DNA of 21,642 nucleotides from Apostichopus californicus (lineage: Eukaryota; Echinodermata; Holothuroidea; Aspidochirotida; Stichopodidae). Shown here one piece after another: positions 17,501-21,642 of this stretch. Under the pieces are notes generated by a model. It was not told the DNA's origin. It worked only from the letters and a program-made list of their open reading frames with translations, and did no database searches. The position numbers and the translations under genes are program-made. Numbering within the stretch: the first letter of the stretch is position 1; each line of letters begins with the position of its first letter. The stretch lies in NCBI GenBank assembly GCA_020650975.1, contig JAIPMN010007645.1, positions 1-21,642 of the forward strand. The letters run 5' to 3'.

Positions 17501-20500
17501 TTTGCAATAGATTTAGTCGTGTTTTCGCATGATATTCACACACCAGCGAGTTTTATGAAGGTGACAATCGTTTCTATGACAACTTGTGACACAAGATATC
17601 CCATTATAGCTTCCCTCGCGTATTTTTTTTTGTGTGTAGACCACAATCTAAACCGGCCTTCTGAGATATAGCTTATATACGAATAACTCTCTAGTGTCGC
17701 ATAGAAATATGCTAACCAGAACTTACAACTTACTACACAAATGCAAAGATTTGTGACAACTTTGTACACACACTGAATTATAGTTCAACTACTGTGCTAT
17801 ATTTGTATATTATATAGTGTAGGCACATTCGCTACACGCAGTTATTATGTTAGGCTAGGTGTTGATCAGAGCCTGTTCAATGGTTAATATCTTGTGATAT
17901 TCATTAAACTACGTAAGCTTTGAAACAATTGAAAAAAAGTACAATTCTTCTTCAAGTTTTTTTACCCCCTTTAATAAGACAATAGAACTTTTTATTTTTT
18001 TTCTCGAGATATAGTAATATCGTTTTCTTCCAGTGCAAAACATATAATCTTTCACTACACTTACGGCCGACTAATTATTTTCTTCAATATAGTAGCTAGT
18101 AAACTTGGTGTAAGTGTCAGCGACAGCGTTTCAACTTTTCTGTTGTAAAATATCAATACCTTCGGGATGTTTAGAAGCATTAAACGTGAAGATAGTAGAT
18201 TTTTGTTTTTTATCTCGATATATGTCTGTATATAAAGTAACGATCTGTGAAATTAATTGCTTCATAATATAATTTCGTCCAAACCTTGCGGCATGATTAC
18301 CCATGTTATGTGTTATGTGCATGCATATATGCAGCTCAGACTCAGACAATTGAATTTGAGGCACAGGGCTCATGAGGTCACGAAAAAAAAACTGTCAATA
18401 AAAGGTTAATAGTGATTCTATTGACAGCGTTCACCGTACTTTATGAGAAATGAAAGTCAGTTTTCACATATTATATCGTATGGCATATTCTAAAATTGCA
18501 ACGTCTGTACAACTCAGTGACGAAGTTATACCTTAAATATTTCAAAATTTTGAAGGGGATTCTAGATTCCATGAGCTGACCTCTCTGTGGTACCTTGACA
18601 GAAATATGAAAATCGACTTTTCGTCTTTAAAAAAAAAAAAACCCTACTCCTAAGAAGGTACAGAACATGTCACTGTTGTCACTGTAAGTTTCTTTGTCTC
18701 ATCCTCAAAATGCTCCTTTGTAGGGTGCACACGTAATGCCGGATAGCCCTCTGGCCCCACAGGCAGTCGTAAAAAGAAAGTCCTCTACAATTAATTAATG
18801 GTCAACATCCTATAGAAAGTTCATGTTAGGTTGTATTAATCGGCCATTTATGTCTACTTGTATTCAAATAATGTTGTAGCATTCACTTAAGAAAATGACG
18901 ATGGGAGAAATGCATAACGTAAACGTGGCGTATCAGCTATTCCAGTAAGCTCAGGCCTATAAAGGCCTCTCTCTTTTGTTTGCTAACCCTTCAGACAGAA
19001 TAACGCCCCCCTCCCCCTCCTCACCCCTTAAACACTGGTGCCTCGCCTGTAGTACTTTATGCATTACTTTATCCCATGAGAGATAACTAGCGAAGTACAT
19101 ACGAATGTATTCCTATGACGTTCCTAATGAAAAAATGTATAAACAAAGATCTTGTAGAAATGCGCACGCACAGCATTGTTTATTGTGATTAAACAGTAAT
19201 AGTACATACGTACCTGTGTGCGTGGTTTGTTTCAAGGATTTTACTGTACAGGAAGACATATAACAATGCAGTGACGTAAATTACTGCATACAACATGAAT
19301 ATATAGCGTACAACTGGCACATGATGTACTGTTTATTTAATTATGCAGCTTACGTATACTTAGATAGGTACATGTGTGCACGAGTGCATTGAAGTGCTAC
19401 ACATGCACATGTCTATGAAATATAATTGGGTAATTTATCTCCAATCGATAACCAGAAGACTTACTGCAGAAAAATATCGCTCCCGCTCGTACCTCCTATT
19501 GAAAAGAGAAAGAAAATAAAAAAATCCGAAAATATACAAATTTTTTAATCAACGCAAAACTAAATGTTCCTGGCTCTGTGTGGTCGTACAATTTTTATTC
19601 ATCATTTACAGTTCAAGATACCCGGTTATATTTGAAACAATGATCTTTAACCAAACATGTCTAAAAACAATTTCACAGCAATTGAACCTTGCCCTATAGC
19701 ATATTGATATAAGACAACGGGGAGAGAATAGGGGCGCAACCACGTTGACTTTAGCCCCCCTCCAACAGAACAAAATCAACCCCTCCCACTGACGGACAGA
19801 ATATTACCCCCCAAATGTATCAGTACCTACAGTACAAAAATGATACATGTTTGTAAACTACAATCTAGACAGTTGAAAATTCGTTAAAATTGTACCACCC
19901 TTTTGCGTCTATGCATCCTCCAGTTTAAAGTAAAAATGTCTTAAATCGGAGGGGGAACATTATCACATACTATCTTAACAAATTCCCCTATTACAAAATG
20001 CTAATTGCGCTCCTGATTGTGTTTTACCTATGACTGCTAACACAAAGGTTAGTGCACATTTTGGGGCGAGAGGTTATCGCTTAAATGTATACGCGTTTAA
20101 CAATGTTGCACTATAGTTGCAATACTGTATACGTGTTGGAACCTGGATACATACGTAAGTTACTTGTAATTGTATAAAATGACGCGCAACCAGCCATAAC
20201 TCTAACTGACCGCTGAAAAGGTTGACTCCCACGTGACTTTATTACAAATCCGTGAGTGAAATGATAAATTACGGTATTAGATTTCGGCCAAGGGAGAGCG
20301 GAATCCTATTTAATATTATGACCCGTTTGATAATTACTACTTGATTTAGAGTGATTTGGAAGACTGAATTCACATTGGTCACAAGCTTTTTATCAGACTG
20401 AAAACAATATACTAAAACCAAACTAGAGAAAAACAATTAACTGATGGGGGGAAGTAATAGAAAATAAACCGTCGATGTCGTCACAGGTTTACCATTAGTT

Positions 20501-20524
20501 GAAACATTTTAATGTCTCTTTGTG

Positions 20525-20532
20525 TGACGTCA
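20525..20532. promoter_or_regulatory. CRE-type palindrome TGACGTCA
   Basis: This is an exact CREB/ATF consensus site within TGTGTGACGTCATAC, about 170 bases upstream of the U2-headed unit. No gene context supports a role. Confidence 0.25.
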
Positions 20533-20608
20533 TACTTCGGGGGTACGCACCTGCTTTTTACTTACTCCCTTCTTTCAACACGATCACAAAGTATCTATAG
20601 ATATATTG

Positions 20609-20624
20609 ATATATATATATATAT
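20609..20624. repeat. (AT)n microsatellite
   Basis: An alternating AT run of about 16 bases, part of a longer AT-rich stretch from about 20593. Confidence 0.8.
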
Positions 20625-20686
20625 GAAACGGCAATAAGTTGGAAAATCTCATAATTTAACCTCCACCGACTGCCGTTTTGTAGTAC

Positions 20687-20701
20687 TAATACGTTGGTCG
20701 C
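20687..20701. repeat. target-site duplication, left copy, of U2-headed unit
   Basis: TAATACGTTGGTCGC is repeated exactly at 20890-20904. The last four bases, TCGC, also match the 5' end of U2 snRNA (AUCGC...), so target and insert share them at this junction. A 15-bp duplication is typical of LINE-machinery retroposition. Confidence 0.9.
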
Positions 20702-20743
20702 TTCTCGGCCTTTTGGCTAAGATCATGTGCAGTATCTGTTCCC
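20698..20743 (+). ncRNA. U2 snRNA 5' domain (partial, retroposed)
   Basis: This is the part of the unit recognisable as U2 spliceosomal RNA, covering stem-loop I and the branch-point-pairing segment. About 43 of 46 positions agree with the animal U2 sequence as I remember it. The full U2 is about 190 nt and needs stem-loops II-IV and the Sm site, which are absent. Automated RNA searches may label this locus a U2 gene; that would be a partial hit. Confidence 0.8.
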
Positions 20744-20852
20744 TTTCGAGGGGAATGGTGATGCACACCCGACGATGACCACACAGTCACAGTCCCGATG
20801 CAAGGGGACTGGGGTTGAGAGCGGATCAGTCGTTCGGTAGTTTGGTTTTCGT

Positions 20853-20880
20853 GCCCAGGTTCTTTCCTGGGCGACTTTTT
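20853..20880 (+). terminator. terminal hairpin followed by T5 run
   Basis: GCCCAGG (20853-20859) pairs with CCTGGGC (20866-20872) around a 6-base loop, and TTTTT follows at 20876-20880. T5 is a normal RNA polymerase III stop. The hairpin could be the 3' feature recognised by a LINE enzyme. CTTTTT and the following AAAAAG (20884-20889) are also complementary. The functional reading is inference. Confidence 0.5.
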
Positions 20881-20889
20881 CTTAAAAAG

Positions 20890-20904
20890 TAATACGTTGG
20901 TCGC
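20890..20904. repeat. target-site duplication, right copy, of U2-headed unit
   Basis: TAATACGTTGGTCGC is an exact copy of 20687-20701, directly after the AAAAAG end of the unit. Confidence 0.9.
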
Positions 20905-21642
20905 ATAATATTTTCTAGAACATTTCGGTCGATCGCGATTTTGCAATTTTCGTACATATTTACGATGCCATTTTCAAGTTATAGACTACCAATGTACAGA
21001 AATATGATTTTCAGTAAGCCAGCCTTTACTTTATTTTTTATTAATGATAATTACTTTTTATGTTTTATATTGTTTTTATTTTAATAATAATTATGATCAT
21101 TAAACAGTGATGCTATCTGCTTTCAGGATATTTCAAAATTCCAATCTTGATTGCAAATTCATGTTTAATAATTGTGGCGAACCACATTCAAACAATTTTT
21201 AGGGTTCCTGTGGTTGTGTTTGTGTGACATCAAGGTCAACACATAACCCACATCGCTGGATTGTAATTAAATAATTAATACCTAATTATAGCTTTATGAA
21301 TGATATGTTGGAAATAAATAATACAAAAATTGATCAGTCCTTCGTTGTCTGTATCAACAATAACAATGTAAACAATTGTTCCCAAACACGTCCAGGATAT
21401 TATGTTTATTAAAAAATCATTTGGAAAGTATATGTTCATCTTGCAACTTCAAAATAATTGATAAAATTTCATCATTAAATTATAAAAATTGATTATTTTC
21501 TGGTATAATCGCTGAATCATAAAACCGCATTAAAAATTAGACTGAATAATATATCTTCTATGCATTTTGTTTTAATGATAACACTTTTTTATTTCAAGTA
21601 TTGACGTTGATTAATTGGCTTTAAATAGTACATTTGAGATAT
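20905..21642. other. AT-rich intergenic region
   Basis: No gene, RNA or repeat was recognised up to the end of the window. The sequence is very AT-rich with short T- and A-runs. Confidence 0.5.

Larger units (their letters stand above)
17170..20600. other. AT-rich intergenic region, no gene seen
   Basis: No coding region or RNA gene was recognised in this 3.4 kb. It holds a (GA)n microsatellite (about 17484-17500), a 9-bp inverted repeat CTGTCAATA/TATTGACAG (18392-18400 and 18419-18427), C-rich patches (about 19003-19027, 19755-19815) and a TGACGTCA palindrome at 20525-20532. Minus-strand frames near 17536-17769 and 18131-18373 are open by chance and show no recognisable domain. Confidence 0.5.
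20698..20889 (+). mobile_element. U2-snRNA-headed retroposon (SINE-like or chimeric snRNA pseudogene)
   Basis: The first ~45 bases (20698-20743) match the 5' end of U2 snRNA: stem-loop I CTTCTCGGCCTTTTGGCTAA, then GTGCAGTATCTGTT, the branch-site recognition region. The normal GUAGUA there reads GCAGUA. Downstream nothing resembles U2 stem-loops II-IV or a good Sm site. Instead a hairpin forms at 20739-20755 (arms TTCCC and GGGAA), followed by unrelated sequence. A strong terminal hairpin GCCCAGG/CCTGGGC lies at 20853-20872 with a TTCTTT loop, and then GACTTTTTC. A perfect 15-bp duplication encloses the unit, showing insertion through an RNA intermediate. Only snRNA-headed SINEs (SINEU of crocodilians, as I recall) offer a precedent. 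It may instead be a one-off chimera. It is very unlikely to act as a spliceosomal U2. Confidence 0.8.

Noticed and set aside
20698..20889. A functional U2 snRNA gene
   Set aside because: Only the 5' quarter is U2, the branch-recognition sequence is altered, the remaining stem-loops and Sm site are missing, and a target-site duplication marks it as inserted.
1..21642. tRNA genes, CRISPR arrays, LTRs and bacterial operon features
   Set aside because: No A/B-box tRNA fold, no spaced identical repeats with unique spacers, no paired LTRs and no ribosome-binding-site-led gene series were seen. The window is eukaryotic intergenic DNA.

Overview
The window looks like a non-genic stretch of an animal nuclear genome. 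It is AT-rich with no operon-like gene packing, many microsatellites and minisatellites, and several families of eukaryotic mobile elements in different states of decay. I found no convincing host protein-coding gene. The mix of a Penelope-like element, a CR1/Jockey-group LINE end with an (AAATG)n tail, a hAT-type non-autonomous transposon and a U2-snRNA-headed retroposon fits an aquatic invertebrate (echinoderm, hemichordate, mollusc or similar). The species cannot be fixed from the sequence alone.

Layout. 1-275: a long polypyrimidine tract ending at a perfect GC palindrome. 276-2740: a decayed Penelope-like retroelement (PLE) on the plus strand. All reverse transcriptase motifs are readable, but the frame is broken by five shifts and one stop after the first shift (at least seven lesions in all), and no GIY-YIG endonuclease follows the cysteine linker. 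2741-12600: mostly AT-rich intergenic DNA. It holds a C-rich minisatellite (5233-5366), an A-rich minisatellite with a 155-bp higher-order period (6535-6910), several G/C runs, a G-quadruplex-type motif (10622-10639), a pair of Grainyhead-type sites (10269-10300) and scattered TGACGTCA palindromes. 12640-13620: a 20-bp minisatellite split by a 5'-truncated LINE (12952-13551). 14229-14377 and 17031-17163: two diverged copies of one small repeat with short inverted ends, each next to TG-rich sequence. 15201-16232: a 1032-bp hAT-type element with 14-bp terminal inverted repeats and an 8-bp target duplication. 20687-20904: a roughly 190-bp retroposed unit whose first ~45 bases are the 5' end of U2 snRNA, enclosed by a perfect 15-bp target-site duplication.

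The elements do not form a pathway; the window is a record of separate insertions. The LINE jumped into an existing minisatellite, the hAT element carries no recognisable transposase and would depend on one supplied elsewhere, and the U2-headed unit was probably mobilised by a LINE in trans. The most unusual item is the U2-headed unit: only the 5' part is U2, the rest is unrelated, it has structured hairpins and a T5 run, and its 5' junction shares four bases with the target.
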